Assembly: GCA_946187775.1 (NCBI GenBank)
Contig: CAMHSI010000003.1
Span: 1 to 64,000, forward strand
Direction of reading: 5' to 3'
Length of the DNA stretch: 64,000 bases
Origin: an uncultured Clostridia bacterium
GTDB lineage: Bacteria > Bacillota > Clostridia > Christensenellales > Aristaeellaceae
Shown here: one piece after another, positions 16,237 through 25,670 of the stretch
How the letters are laid out: each line of letters opens with the position of its first letter
Position numbering within the stretch: position 1 is the stretch's first letter
Program-made: the position numbers and the translations under genes
The notes under the pieces: model-generated
Told to the model about the DNA's origin: nothing
Database searches by the model: none
What the model saw: only the letters and a program-made list of their open reading frames with translations

Positions 16237-17826
16237 ATGAACCAGAACGGTATGAATCAGGGATATCCGCCCGCACAGGGAGGACAGTTCCAGGGATCTT
16301 ACGATGGATACAGGCCGGGCTCGGCTGCAGGCTACAATTCCCCGGCGGGATACCAGCCGCAGCAGGGATACACCGCGCCGCAGGCCGCATACAATACCGG
16401 GCTTCCGCAGGGATACGCCCAGGATCCGCAGGCAGCGCCCTACGCCGGCGCTCCGGTGAACGCCGGGGCTCCCTACGGCGCGCCGGGAGGGTACAACCTG
16501 CCGCCCCAGGGAGGCAGCGGCGGAAGCTATATTCCGCAGACGCCCTACAGCCCGGGATACACAAGCCCGGGATACCAGGCATCCCAGAACGGATACCAGG
16601 CCCCCCAGGCCGGAAACGGCGGGAGCTACATTCCGCAGACGCCCTACAGCCCGGGATACACAAGCCCGGGATACCAGCCGCCCCAGGGCGGATACCAGGC
16701 ACCCCAGGGCGGATACCAGCCCGGGTACAACCCCTACGGGCAGATGGGCCGGGCGCCGCAGATGCCCCAGGATCCGGCGGCGACAAACTCCATTCCGCTC
16801 AACGGCGGCGGATATGTTCCCCAGCGGGTGCCTGTGAGGAAAAGGCCCTTTGCGATCCGGGACTGGCACCTGATCGCGGCGGGAGCCCTGCTGGCGGTGC
16901 TTTTCGCGGTGGGCGTGCTGGTGACGCGGAGCGTTCCGCTGAAGATCCTGCTGATGGTGCTGGCGGCGGGCTCCACCGCGCTGCTGTGGGTCCGTCCCAT
17001 GGGGGTTGATCCGAACAAACGGCAGACCTACTCCATTGTGGCGGCAGCCCTCTGCGTGCTGACGGCGGCGAGCTTCCTGCTGAAGGCCCCGGCGGACACC
17101 ACCAACACCCCGGAGAAAACCAACGGCGGGTCCGTTGCCGCAAGCTCCGGAGAAACCGGCGGGGTTCCGGAAATTCCCGCCGAAAACGGATTCATCGCCG
17201 CCACCGCTCCGCCGGAGGTTACCCCGGAGCCGCAGACCAGGGACAACAGCCTGATGGAGCGGCTGGTTACCTTCTTCCAGTACTGGAGCGGCAACCGGCA
17301 GGATGAAATGCTGGCCCTGTGCGCGCCGAGCTGGCAGAACAAGCAGGAGAATCCGCGCACGAGCCTCTTCGGCCTGCTGGCGAACAGGACGCCCCAGGAC
17401 TGCACGCCGGAAAACATCACCGGCACCGACGCGGACACCAGCCGGCAGGTGACCCTGACCTCGACCATGGACCGGCACAACGGCAAGGATCCGGAGAAAT
17501 ACCGGATGACAGTGCTGATGCTGAAGGAAGGCGAGGAATGGTACGTGGATCCCCAGAGCCTGCAGTCCTTCGTGGCAGAGGAGACTCCGGATCCCAACGT
17601 GACGCCGACCCCGGCGGTTACGGCCACCCCCGCCGTATATTCCAACACGGTGCTGTACTACAACCCCAGCGGCGGTGAGTACTACCACCTGGATCCGAGC
17701 TGCAGGATCATCAACTCCAAGTTTACGCCGCTGCAGGGGCAGTTCACCTTCGCGGAGCTGGGCAACGATCCCTACAACAAGCTGAAGCCCTGCAACGTGT
17801 GCGGCGCGCCGCTGCCCGAATCATAA
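16237..17826 (+). CDS. Membrane protein with Pro/Tyr/Gln/Gly-rich tail and C-terminal His/Cys motif
   Basis: The 529-residue protein has four parts. Residues 1-200 are low complexity (GYQPQQGY, PPQGG, SPGYTSPGYQ) with a 33-codon unit repeated twice. Residues about 208-280 hold three hydrophobic segments (HLIAAGALLAVLFAVGVL, LKILLMVLAAGSTALLWV, SIVAAALCVLTAASFLL). Residues 285-460 form a probably extracellular region with VTFFQYWSGNRQDEMLALC. The last 55 residues carry YYHLDPSCRIIN and later LKPCNVCGAPLP, an H-x4-C ... C-x2-C pattern that could bind metal. AAAGGG lies about 9 nt before the ATG. It is first in a unit with tilS and hpt, overlapping tilS by 1 nt. No established function is known to me. 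Confidence 0.83.
   Translation: MNQNGMNQGYPPAQGGQFQGSYDGYRPGSAAGYNSPAGYQPQQGYTAPQAAYNTGLPQGYAQDPQAAPYAGAPVNAGAPYGAPGGYNLPPQGGSGGSYIPQTPYSPGYTSPGYQASQNGYQAPQAGNGGSYIPQTPYSPGYTSPGYQPPQGGYQAPQGGYQPGYNPYGQMGRAPQMPQDPAATNSIPLNGGGYVPQRVPVRKRPFAIRDWHLIAAGALLAVLFAVGVLVTRSVPLKILLMVLAAGSTALLWVRPMGVDPNKRQTYSIVAAALCVLTAASFLLKAPADTTNTPEKTNGGSVAASSGETGGVPEIPAENGFIAATAPPEVTPEPQTRDNSLMERLVTFFQYWSGNRQDEMLALCAPSWQNKQENPRTSLFGLLANRTPQDCTPENITGTDADTSRQVTLTSTMDRHNGKDPEKYRMTVLMLKEGEEWYVDPQSLQSFVAEETPDPNVTPTPAVTATPAVYSNTVLYYNPSGGEYYHLDPSCRIINSKFTPLQGQFTFAELGNDPYNKLKPCNVCGAPLPES
16531..16677 (+). repeat. Tandem 99-bp coding repeat
   Basis: A 48-bp block at 16531-16578 recurs unchanged at 16630-16677, a 99-bp period, within the low-complexity tail of the gene at 16237. 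It encodes the repeated IPQTPYSPGYTSPGYQ stretch. Surrounding bases are similar but diverged. Confidence 0.85.
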
Positions 17827-19184
17827 TGAAGAAAGAGCCATTGCTGCAGCTCCGGCCGGGAGCGTTCCCGGAGGGAAAATGCGCCGCCGGTTTTTCCGGG
17901 GGAGCGGACAGCACCGCGCTGATGGTGCTCCTGGCGGCCGAGAAGGAAGCGGGGAGGACCGAAATCCTGGCGGTGCACGTGAACCACGGGCTTCGGGGAA
18001 GGGAATCGGACGAGGACGAGGAATTCTGCCGGAACTTCTGCAGGAAGCTGGGAATCCCCCTGCGCACGGCGCGGGCGGACCTGGGCGGCAGGACGGACGA
18101 GAACGCCTGCCGGGAAGCGCGGTTCCGCTGCTTCCGGGAAATCATGGAGGAGACGGGAATCCGGAACCTGGTGCTGGCCCACAACCGGGACGATGTAGCG
18201 GAGACTTTCCTGATGCGCCTGATGCGGGGAGCCGGAACAGAAGGCCTCGGATGCATGGGGGAAAGGGATTTCCGGGAAGGATTCACCATCTGGCGGCCGC
18301 TGACCGGCACAGGCCGGGAGGAAATCCGCGCGGCGCTGCGGGAGGCGGGCATTCCCTGGCGGGAGGACTCCTCCAACGAGAGCGGCGCATACCTGCGGAA
18401 CAGGATCCGGAAGGAGCTGCTTCCGCTGATGGAGAAAATGGCCGGCGGGGTTACGGAAAGGATTGCCCGGACCGCCGCCGTGATTGCCGGGGACAACCGG
18501 GCGCTCCAGGGAGAAGCGGAAAGCTTCCTCCGGGAGCACAGCCGGGACGGATGGCTGGACACGGAAGCGCTGGCGGCCCTGCCGGAGGCGCTGGGGGACA
18601 GGATCCTGAGGACCTGGTGGAAGAGATACGCCCCGGAGCGGAAGGATCACGCCCTGGACGCGCGGCAGACGGAGGAGCTGAGCCGGCTGGCGAAAGCCGG
18701 GCGGGGAAAGATCAGCCTTCCGGGAGACCTGACCGCCGAAAAAGGACGAAACGGCATCTACCTGACCGGGATCCGGAAAAAGAATATGGAGGAGATTCCA
18801 TACACCGCCCCTGAAACGCGGTTCGGGGAGATTACCCTGAGGACACTGCCCCCTGCCGGGAATCCGGGAAACGGAACGACGGCGCAGGAGGTGCCGGCGG
18901 GATTCGCGGAAGGCTGCACGGTACGCACCCGCAGGCCGGGGGACAGGATCCGGCCCTTCGGCATGGAGGGAAGCAGGAAACTGCAGGACTATTTTACGGA
19001 CCGGGGCGTGGACGCCCCGTGGCGGGACGAGATTCCCCTGCTGTGCCGGGGAAACGAGGTTCTCCTGGCCGCGGGCATCGGCGCCGGAGCCGTACCCCCC
19101 TGGCGGGAGGACGCCGGGAACATCCGGCTGGAATGGCAGGGAGAACTCCCCTGGAAGAACAGTAAAGGAAAGGAAAAAGACTGA
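17826..19184 (+). CDS. tilS: tRNA(Ile)-lysidine synthase
   Basis: The 452-residue enzyme attaches lysine to C34 of tRNA-Ile(CAU) using ATP. The PP-loop SGGADST is at residues 24-30, followed by AVHVNHGLRG, NACREARF and LAHNRDDVAETFLMRL. The substrate-specificity and C-terminal TilS domains follow (VRTRRPGDRI, LQDYFTDRGV). The ATG at 17826 overlaps the preceding stop (TAATG) and has no ribosome site of its own, so translation is coupled. The order tilS-hpt-ftsH is conserved in Firmicutes. Confidence 0.95.
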   Translation: MKKEPLLQLRPGAFPEGKCAAGFSGGADSTALMVLLAAEKEAGRTEILAVHVNHGLRGRESDEDEEFCRNFCRKLGIPLRTARADLGGRTDENACREARFRCFREIMEETGIRNLVLAHNRDDVAETFLMRLMRGAGTEGLGCMGERDFREGFTIWRPLTGTGREEIRAALREAGIPWREDSSNESGAYLRNRIRKELLPLMEKMAGGVTERIARTAAVIAGDNRALQGEAESFLREHSRDGWLDTEALAALPEALGDRILRTWWKRYAPERKDHALDARQTEELSRLAKAGRGKISLPGDLTAEKGRNGIYLTGIRKKNMEEIPYTAPETRFGEITLRTLPPAGNPGNGTTAQEVPAGFAEGCTVRTRRPGDRIRPFGMEGSRKLQDYFTDRGVDAPWRDEIPLLCRGNEVLLAAGIGAGAVPPWREDAGNIRLEWQGELPWKNSKGKEKD

Positions 19185-19744
19185 TGGATCGGAACGCTGG
19201 ATTATACAGGGACCTGGACCGGATTCTGCTGACGAAGGAAGAAATTGCGGAGAAGGTTCGGGAGCTCGGGAAGCAGATTACCCGGGACTATGAAGGGAAA
19301 ACGCCGGTGCTTGTATGCATCCTGAAGGGGGCTTCCGTGTTTTTCGCGGACCTGATCCGGGAAATTGAACTGCCGATGACCCTTGATTTCATGGCGATTT
19401 CCAGCTACGGAAGCGCCACGAAAACCAGCGGCGTCGTCCGGATCCTGAAGGACCTGGACAACGACATCCTGGGGAAGGACGTCATTGTTGTGGAAGACAT
19501 CGTGGACTCGGGAGTCACGCTGAATTACCTGAAGCAGATCCTGTTCCAGCGCGGGGCCAGCAGCCTCCGGATCGCGACGCTGCTGGACAAGCCGGCCAGG
19601 AGGAAGGTCAAGGACCTGAAGGTGGACTACATGTGCTTCGACATTCCGGACGCCTTTGTGGTGGGGTACGGACTGGACTATGACCAGAAGTACCGGAACC
19701 TGCCGGATATCGGGGTGCTGAGCCCGCGGATCTACGAGAAATAA
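19184..19744 (+). CDS. hpt: Hypoxanthine phosphoribosyltransferase
   Basis: The 186-residue purine salvage enzyme converts hypoxanthine or guanine plus PRPP to IMP or GMP. The PRPP loop VVVEDIVDSGVT (about 101-113) carries the catalytic acid pair, ILKGASVFFADL is the flexible-loop region, and DIPDAFVVGYGLDYD binds the purine. The start overlaps the tilS stop by one base (TGATG), with AAGGAAAGG upstream. Confidence 0.96.
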   Translation: MDRNAGLYRDLDRILLTKEEIAEKVRELGKQITRDYEGKTPVLVCILKGASVFFADLIREIELPMTLDFMAISSYGSATKTSGVVRILKDLDNDILGKDVIVVEDIVDSGVTLNYLKQILFQRGASSLRIATLLDKPARRKVKDLKVDYMCFDIPDAFVVGYGLDYDQKYRNLPDIGVLSPRIYEK

Positions 19745-19807
19745 GAAGGCTCCGGGTCCGAAGGGACAGACGGAGCGAAAGATTATAAAAAACAGGAGGA
19801 TACAAGG

Positions 19808-21853
19808 TTGAAACAGAAACCGTCGAGGGGAATACTCGGATATTTCATCCTGATCGGTACCCTGCTCATCATCGCCATTCTGCTGAACGGCGGGCTGAAC
19901 CGCACCGTGAGCAAGCGGATCGAGTACCCGGACCTGCTGAAGGCAGTGGACAAGGGAGAAGTAGGCCGGGTGGCCATCCGCGGAACGTCCCTGGTGGGTG
20001 TGTTTGACGGAAAGAACCGGCAGACCCAGACCGCCGACGTGGATTTTCCGGAAAGAAGCTATGACTTTGAGACCACCATCGGGGAAGACTTTATCCAGAC
20101 CGTGCGGCAGATGAAGGCCACCAAGGAAGGAAAAGAGCTGGACGACGTTTCCGTGAAAGACCTGGACTTCAGCATCCAGTACAGGGCGCCCATCACGATT
20201 CCGTGGTGGTATGAATTCATCCCTTACCTGATCATGCTGGGGATCATGGCCGTTGTATGGTACGTGATGATGCGGGCCCAGGGCGGCGGCAACGGACGGG
20301 TGATGTCCTTCGGCCGCAGCCGGGCGAGAATGCAGGATCCTTCCAAGAACCAGGTAACCTTCGCGGACGTTGCGGGGGCGGACGAGGAAAAGGAAGAGCT
20401 CCAGGAAATGGTGGATTTCCTGAAGAACCCGAAGAACTATACCGAGGTCGGCGCCCGGATCCCCAAGGGCGTCCTGCTGGTGGGCCCTCCCGGAACGGGA
20501 AAAACCCTGCTGGCCAAGGCGGTTGCCGGGGAAGCGGGCGTACCCTTCTTCTCCATCAGCGGCAGCGACTTTGTGGAAATGTTCGTGGGCGTGGGCGCCA
20601 GCCGTGTGCGGGACCTGTTTGAACAGGCGAAGAAGGTGGCTCCCGCCATCGTATTCATCGATGAAATCGACGCGGTGGGCCGTCACCGGGGCGCGGGCCT
20701 CGGCGGCGGACACGACGAGCGGGAACAGACCCTGAACCAGCTGCTGGTTGAAATGGACGGTTTCGCTGTAAACGAGGGGATCATTGTGATGGCCGCCACC
20801 AACCGGCGGGACATCCTGGATCCGGCGCTGATGCGCCCGGGCCGGTTTGACCGGCAGGTGACGGTGAACTATCCGGACCAGGAAGGCCGCGTTGCCATCC
20901 TGAAGGTGCACAGCCGGGGGAAGACCCTGGCGGAGGACGTGGACCTCAACAATATCGCGAAGCGGATGCCCTACGCCACGGGCGCGGATCTGGAGAACGT
21001 GATGAACGAAGCGGCCATCCTGGCGGCGCGGGCGCGGAAAAAGAAGATCGACCAGCAGCTGCTGATCGACGCCATTGCCCGGGTTCAGATGGGTCCGGAA
21101 AAGAAGAGCCACAAGGTCAACGAACAGGACAGGCGCATGGTGGCCTACCACGAAGGCGGCCACGCCATCGTCGGCCACCTGCTGAAGGGCTGCGACGAGG
21201 TGCACCTGATTACCATCGTGCCCCGGGGACAGGCTGCAGGCCACACCCTGGCATTGCCTGCGGAGGAGCATGACAACATCAGCAGGAGCCAGCTGATTGA
21301 CCAGATTACGATGATGCTGGGCGGACACGCGGCAGAGGAGGTTGCCCTGGGCGAGATCTACACCGGGTCCTCCAGCGACCTGAAGCGGGCCACGGAGATC
21401 TGCCGGAAGATGGTTACCCAGTTCGGCATGAGCGACAACATCGGAACGATTTACCTGGGCAGCGACCAGGAAGTGTTTGTCGGCATGGAATTCGGCCAGA
21501 GCCGGGAATACAGCGAGGAGATTGCCGCGAAGATCGACCGGGAGGTTGCTTCCATCCTGGCCCGGTGCTACGAGCAGGCGAAGGCCATTCTCCGGGAGAA
21601 GAAGGACCGGCTGGACGCCCTGGTGGACGCCCTGCTGGAGCATGAGACGCTGAACCGGGCGGAATTCCTCTCCGTGATGGAAACCGGCGCCGTTGAAGAA
21701 GGCCTTGGGGACGACAAGCCCAGGACCGCGGCCCAGGTGCTTGAGGAAGTGAAGGACGTCCTTGCGGCGGAGGAAGCCGAGCGGGCGGCAAAGAAGAGAG
21801 AAGAAGAGGAAAACGGAGAAAAGGGTCCGGACGACCAAGAGCTCCTGAACTGA
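19808..21853 (+). CDS. ftsH: ATP-dependent zinc metalloprotease FtsH
   Basis: The 681-residue membrane AAA+ protease degrades unstable membrane and cytosolic proteins. Two transmembrane segments (about residues 10-29 and 133-155) flank an extracytoplasmic loop. Walker A GPPGTGKT lies near 225, then [10 protein letters not shown], the SRH with [20 protein letters not shown], and the zinc motif HEGGH near 448. The start is TTG at 19808 with AGGAGG upstream. The tail is long, charged and Glu/Lys-rich. A 63-bp gap separates it from hpt. Confidence 0.97.
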   Translation: MKQKPSRGILGYFILIGTLLIIAILLNGGLNRTVSKRIEYPDLLKAVDKGEVGRVAIRGTSLVGVFDGKNRQTQTADVDFPERSYDFETTIGEDFIQTVRQMKATKEGKELDDVSVKDLDFSIQYRAPITIPWWYEFIPYLIMLGIMAVVWYVMMRAQGGGNGRVMSFGRSRARMQDPSKNQVTFADVAGADEEKEELQEMVDFLKNPKNYTEVGARIPKGVLLVGPPGTGKTLLAKAVAGEAGVPFFSISGSDFVEMFVGVGASRVRDLFEQAKKVAPAIVFIDEIDAVGRHRGAGLGGGHDEREQTLNQLLVEMDGFAVNEGIIVMAATNRRDILDPALMRPGRFDRQVTVNYPDQEGRVAILKVHSRGKTLAEDVDLNNIAKRMPYATGADLENVMNEAAILAARARKKKIDQQLLIDAIARVQMGPEKKSHKVNEQDRRMVAYHEGGHAIVGHLLKGCDEVHLITIVPRGQAAGHTLALPAEEHDNISRSQLIDQITMMLGGHAAEEVALGEIYTGSSSDLKRATEICRKMVTQFGMSDNIGTIYLGSDQEVFVGMEFGQSREYSEEIAAKIDREVASILARCYEQAKAILREKKDRLDALVDALLEHETLNRAEFLSVMETGAVEEGLGDDKPRTAAQVLEEVKDVLAAEEAERAAKKREEEENGEKGPDDQELLN

Positions 21854-21948
21854 AACAACCATGAGAAAAACAACGAAAGGCGGGATGAACCACGGATCAG
21901 CAGCATAGAAACCGGCGTTCCTCCCGCCAGGCCTCCCCGCCGGAGCGG

Positions 21949-23601
21949 GTGACAAACGCGGCGGAACAGATGCGGAATACCGGCGCCTACGGGCCCTACC
22001 GGGGATTTGTGCCGCAGCAGACGGGAACCCAGCGGCCGGTGCAGCAGCCGGGGCGGGGAAATTACCCGAATATGCCGGGGACACAGGGCATGGCACCGCC
22101 CCCCTACGGCTACGGAAATGGCGTGCAGGGAGCGGCGGTTCCCGCCTCTCCCGCAGTGCCGGAGAAGAAAGGCAACCGAAAGGCGCTGATTGCAGCGGTT
22201 GTGACGGTGGTGGTGCTGGCGCTGATCGGAGGCGCGGTGTGGGCCGGGATCCACGTATCCCGGGACATGACGGAAAAGAAGAAGATCAGCGACAAGGTGA
22301 CCCCCTACGACAACGTTTACTGTCCCGGAATTTATGTGGACGGCATCGCCCTGGAGGGAATGACGCCGGAGCAGGCAATCAATTCCGTGATGAGCCAGAT
22401 CAACCAGCGCCACGACGCCTGGAAGGTTCAGCTGGTTTACGAGGGCAAGGTTGCGGCCAACATTGACACGAACCTGCTGAACATGAACACGGACCAGAAC
22501 GAGCTGCACGAAATCCTGAACGAAGCATGGAGGCTGGGGCACACCGGAACCCAGGCGGAGCGGTATGAACAGATGGAACAGCTGGAGAAGCAGCCCTTCT
22601 CCGCATACACCGCAAGGCCGGACGGGGACACGCAGCAGATTGACAGCCTGCTGGCGGAGCTGAAAAGACAGATCGACGTTCCGGCCCAGGATGCCCAGGT
22701 GCTTGCCTTTGACACCACCCGGGCGTACCCCTTCGTCTTCCAGCAGGAGGTTCCGGGACGGGTGCTGAATACGGAACCGCTGAAGGAACAGCTGTACCAG
22801 ATGGTGAGCACCATGACGAGCGGGACGGTGGAGCTGGTTCCGGAGGAGATCCAGCCGCAGCAGACGGTGGCCGCGCTGGAGAAGCACTACGCGCTGCGGG
22901 CTTCCGCCACAACGCCCATTGACAAGCACTCCACGGAGGACCGGAACAACAACATCCGGAGATGCTTCCAGCTGATTTCCGGGACGGTGCTCCAGCCCGG
23001 GAAGACGTTCAGCTTCAACAAGACGGTAGGCGAGAGAACGATCGCCAACGGATTTTTCCCCGCCATTGAGTACATCAACGACGAGCATGTTGAGGGAATC
23101 GGCGGCGGGGCCTGCCAGGCCAGCACGACGGTTTACCAGGCGGCGGTATGCGCGGGGATGCAGATTGTAAGCCGCAGGCCGCACTCGGATTCCGTATCCT
23201 ACGCGGAATACGGGAAGGACGCCACGGTGTATATGGGCGGAAAACAGATCGACATGGTGTTCAAGAACACCACGGAGGAGCCGATTTACATCACGGCGGA
23301 GGTGCTGAACGACCCCAGCAACAAAAACCGGCTGATGGCCAAGGTCAGCATTTACGGCGCGGACACGGGAAACGAGAAGTACACGCTGGAAACGGAGACG
23401 GTTGAGGTGCTGCCCTCCATCATGGAACCGGTATACGTGAGCGAGAAGGAAAGCGCCGCCAACGCCAAGGACGGATGCATCGTCAACAGCTACCGGGTTA
23501 CCTACACGGACGGCGTGATGACGAACCGGGAGCTCCTGTTCAAGGATACCTACAACCCGAAGCCCGCGAAGATCTACGATCCCCTGCTGGCCGAACAGTA
23601 A
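21949..23601 (+). CDS. VanW-family peptidoglycan-associated membrane protein
   Basis: The 550-residue protein has a Pro/Gln/Gly-rich cytosolic tail (residues 1-75), one membrane span (ALIAAVVTVVVLALIGGAVWAG), a putative peptidoglycan-binding-like region (IYVDGIALEGMTPEQA onward) and a VanW domain (TVGERTIANGFFPAIEYI, GGGACQASTTVYQAAVCAGM, RRPHSDSVSY). VanW proteins are linked to the cell wall; their activity is unproven. The start is uncertain: GTG at 21949 has only GGAG at 3 nt, ATG at 21970 has none, and the frame is open only back to about 21889. The interval 21854-21948 shows no promoter or terminator I can support. Confidence 0.85.
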   Translation: MTNAAEQMRNTGAYGPYRGFVPQQTGTQRPVQQPGRGNYPNMPGTQGMAPPPYGYGNGVQGAAVPASPAVPEKKGNRKALIAAVVTVVVLALIGGAVWAGIHVSRDMTEKKKISDKVTPYDNVYCPGIYVDGIALEGMTPEQAINSVMSQINQRHDAWKVQLVYEGKVAANIDTNLLNMNTDQNELHEILNEAWRLGHTGTQAERYEQMEQLEKQPFSAYTARPDGDTQQIDSLLAELKRQIDVPAQDAQVLAFDTTRAYPFVFQQEVPGRVLNTEPLKEQLYQMVSTMTSGTVELVPEEIQPQQTVAALEKHYALRASATTPIDKHSTEDRNNNIRRCFQLISGTVLQPGKTFSFNKTVGERTIANGFFPAIEYINDEHVEGIGGGACQASTTVYQAAVCAGMQIVSRRPHSDSVSYAEYGKDATVYMGGKQIDMVFKNTTEEPIYITAEVLNDPSNKNRLMAKVSIYGADTGNEKYTLETETVEVLPSIMEPVYVSEKESAANAKDGCIVNSYRVTYTDGVMTNRELLFKDTYNPKPAKIYDPLLAEQ

Positions 23602-23622
23602 CGCGGAAAAACGAAGGAACAC

Positions 23623-23661
23623 AAAAAAGGTGCTGAAGCGAGAAACGCTTCAGCACCTTTT
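23623..23661. terminator. Bidirectional terminator
   Basis: AAAGGTGCTGAAGCG (23626-23640) pairs with CGCTTCAGCACCTTT (23646-23660) around AGAAA. T residues follow on both strands. It is shared by the VanW gene and the convergent fba gene. Confidence 0.93.
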
Positions 23662-23679
23662 GAATGAACCGGAAAACGA

Positions 23680-24618
23680 TCAGGCCTTTCCATCGCAGCC
23701 CAGAACGTCAACGATCTTATGCGCGACCATATCGTGCACAGCCTGACGGGCGGGCTTGAGGTACTGCCGGGGATCGAAATGATCCGGATGCTCCGCGAAG
23801 TACTTGCGGATGACAGCGGTCATGGCCAGACGGATATCGGAGTCGATATTGATCTTGCAGACAGCGCTGCGGGCGGCCTGACGGAGCTGATCTTCCGGAA
23901 CGCCGATGGCACCGGGCATATTTCCGCCGTACTGGTTGATGATGTTCACGAATTCCTGCGGCACGGAGGAAGAACCGTGGAGCACGATGGGGAAGCCGGG
24001 CAGCTGCTTGGAGCACTCTTCCAGAACGTCAAACCGGAGCTGCGGCTTGGTGCCGGGCTTGAACTTGTAAGCGCCGTGGCTGGTTCCGATGGCGATGGCC
24101 AGGGAGTCGCAGCCGGTGCGGGTAGCGAAGTCGACGACTTCTTCCGGATGGGTGTACATGGCCTTGTCGGCTTCGACGGAAACTTCGTCTTCAACGCCGG
24201 CGAGGGTGCCGAGCTCCGCTTCGACCACGACGCCGTGATCATGGGCGTACTCAACGACCTGACGGGTCAGGGCGATGTTCTCTTCGTAGGGCTTGGAGGA
24301 AGCATCGATCATAACGGAGGTGAAACCGCCGTCAATGCAGCTCTTGCAGAGTTCGAAGCTGTCGCCGTGATCCAGATGCAGGGCGATCGGGATTTCGGGA
24401 TTCAGCTCAACAGCAGCCTCCACCAGCTTGACCAGGTAGGTGTGGTTGGCATAGGCGCGGGCACCCTTGGACACCTGGAGGATGACGGGAGCTTTCAGCT
24501 CGCCGGCAGCATCGGTGATTCCCTGGATGATTTCCATGTTGTTGACGTTGAACGCGCCGATGGCGTATCCACCGTCATAGGCTTTTTTAAACATTTCAGT
24601 TGTAGTAACAAGTGGCAT
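23680..24618 (-). CDS. fba: Fructose-bisphosphate aldolase, class II
   Basis: The 312-residue zinc enzyme splits fructose 1,6-bisphosphate. LHLDHGDSFELC carries a catalytic/zinc region, VEAELGTLAGVEDE the second block, IGTSHGAYK and VLHGSSSVP further zinc and phosphate ligands, and CKINIDSDIR the C-terminal phosphate loop. The ATG at 24618 has AAGGAGG 8 nt upstream; the longer frame is not supported. It is transcribed alone from the promoter at 24650. Confidence 0.95.
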   Translation of the reverse strand: MPLVTTTEMFKKAYDGGYAIGAFNVNNMEIIQGITDAAGELKAPVILQVSKGARAYANHTYLVKLVEAAVELNPEIPIALHLDHGDSFELCKSCIDGGFTSVMIDASSKPYEENIALTRQVVEYAHDHGVVVEAELGTLAGVEDEVSVEADKAMYTHPEEVVDFATRTGCDSLAIAIGTSHGAYKFKPGTKPQLRFDVLEECSKQLPGFPIVLHGSSSVPQEFVNIINQYGGNMPGAIGVPEDQLRQAARSAVCKINIDSDIRLAMTAVIRKYFAEHPDHFDPRQYLKPARQAVHDMVAHKIVDVLGCDGKA

Positions 24619-24649
24619 GGGAAAGACCTCCTTTTTACAAAGTACAAAC

Positions 24650-24678
24650 ATTATAGCACAGGTAAAAATGAAATAAAA
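24650..24678 (-). promoter_or_regulatory. Promoter of fba
   Basis: A perfect -10 TATAAT (24650-24655) with extended TGC before it on the minus strand, and a weak -35 TTTTAT 17 bp upstream. Confidence 0.75.
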
Positions 24679-24763
24679 GCTTTATCGGGGAAAGTTGGAC
24701 AGAAATCAGGGCGGGGCCGGAGCGCCTGCGGGAAAGGAAAACGGAAGGAAGACAGGGAAGCAG

Positions 24764-24792
24764 TTGCGCGGAGAAGGGGAAAAGAGTAGAAT
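24764..24792 (+). promoter_or_regulatory. Promoter of the nfnA-nfnB unit
   Basis: TTGCGC (24764-24769) and TAGAAT (24787-24792) are spaced 17 bp and lie 33 bp before the TTG start. Confidence 0.6.
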
Positions 24793-24825
24793 AAATCCAT
24801 TCTGAAAATGCGGGAGGGAACAGCA

Positions 24826-25668
24826 TTGTACCCTATTGTCAGGAAGCAGGAACTGAATGAAACCACCACCCTGATGACGGTGGAGGCGCCGATGGTGGCC
24901 AGGAAGGCCAAACCGGGGCAGTTTATTATTTTCAGGATTGACGAGGAAGGGGAGCGCGTGCCGCTGACCATTGCCGGATACGACCGGGAAAAGGGAACGG
25001 TTACGATTATCTTCCAGCGGGTGGGCTATACCACGGAGAAGCTGAACTCGCTGGAGGAGGGAGACGCGCTGCTGGATTTCGTCGGGCCGCTGGGTGAGCC
25101 CAGCGCCACGGAAGGGATCCGCCGGGCAGCCGTGATCGGCGGCGGACTGGGCGTGGCCATTGCCTATCCCCAGGCGAAGGCGCTGCACGAAGCCGGCGCG
25201 GAGGTGGACCTGATCGTCGGCTTCCGGAACGAGCATTTGATTATCCTGAAGGACGAGCTGGAGGCCGCGTGCTCCAACCTGATCATCATGACGGACGACG
25301 GGAGCAACGGAAACAAGGGATTCGTGACCCAGGCCCTGGAGAAGCAGATCCAGGCCGGCAGGGAATACGACACCGTGATCGCCATCGGGCCGCTGCCCAT
25401 GATGAAGGCAGTCAGCGAAATGACCCGGCCGCTGGGGATCAAAACCATTGTGAGCATGAATCCCATCATGATCGACGGAACGGGAATGTGCGGCGGATGC
25501 CGGCTGACGGTCGGCGGGGAAACCAAGTTTGCCTGCGTGGACGGACCCGATTTCGACGGACACCTGGTGGACTTTGACGAGGCCATGGCCCGGGGAAGGA
25601 TGTTCCGCCCGGAGGAAGCGCAGGCCCGTGAAAAACACATCTGCAGACTGACAGGGGAGGCAAGATAA
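24826..25668 (+). CDS. nfnA: NfnA/SudB-like FAD-NAD and [2Fe-2S] subunit
   Basis: The 280-residue protein is a ferredoxin-NAD(P) reductase-type subunit. An FAD barrel comes first (AKPGQFIIFRI, RVPLTIAGYD), then the NAD domain with IGGGLGVAIAYPQAKAL, then a C-terminal [2Fe-2S] site with GTGMCGGCRL and FACVDGPDFD. With the next gene it forms the NADH-dependent ferredoxin:NADP+ transhydrogenase NfnAB, an electron-bifurcating complex. TTG at 24826 has GGGAGGG 7 nt upstream and gives the family length (about 280). An earlier ATG at 24808 lies before that site. Confidence 0.9.
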   Translation: MYPIVRKQELNETTTLMTVEAPMVARKAKPGQFIIFRIDEEGERVPLTIAGYDREKGTVTIIFQRVGYTTEKLNSLEEGDALLDFVGPLGEPSATEGIRRAAVIGGGLGVAIAYPQAKALHEAGAEVDLIVGFRNEHLIILKDELEAACSNLIIMTDDGSNGNKGFVTQALEKQIQAGREYDTVIAIGPLPMMKAVSEMTRPLGIKTIVSMNPIMIDGTGMCGGCRLTVGGETKFACVDGPDFDGHLVDFDEAMARGRMFRPEEAQAREKHICRLTGEAR

Positions 25669-25670
25669 AC

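Noticed and set aside
16531-16677. Repeated 48-bp blocks as a CRISPR or mobile repeat
   Set aside because: Only two copies, in frame and with a 99-bp period inside a low-complexity coding region.
19202-22096. 964-codon minus-strand open frame
   Set aside because: Antisense shadow of hpt and ftsH.
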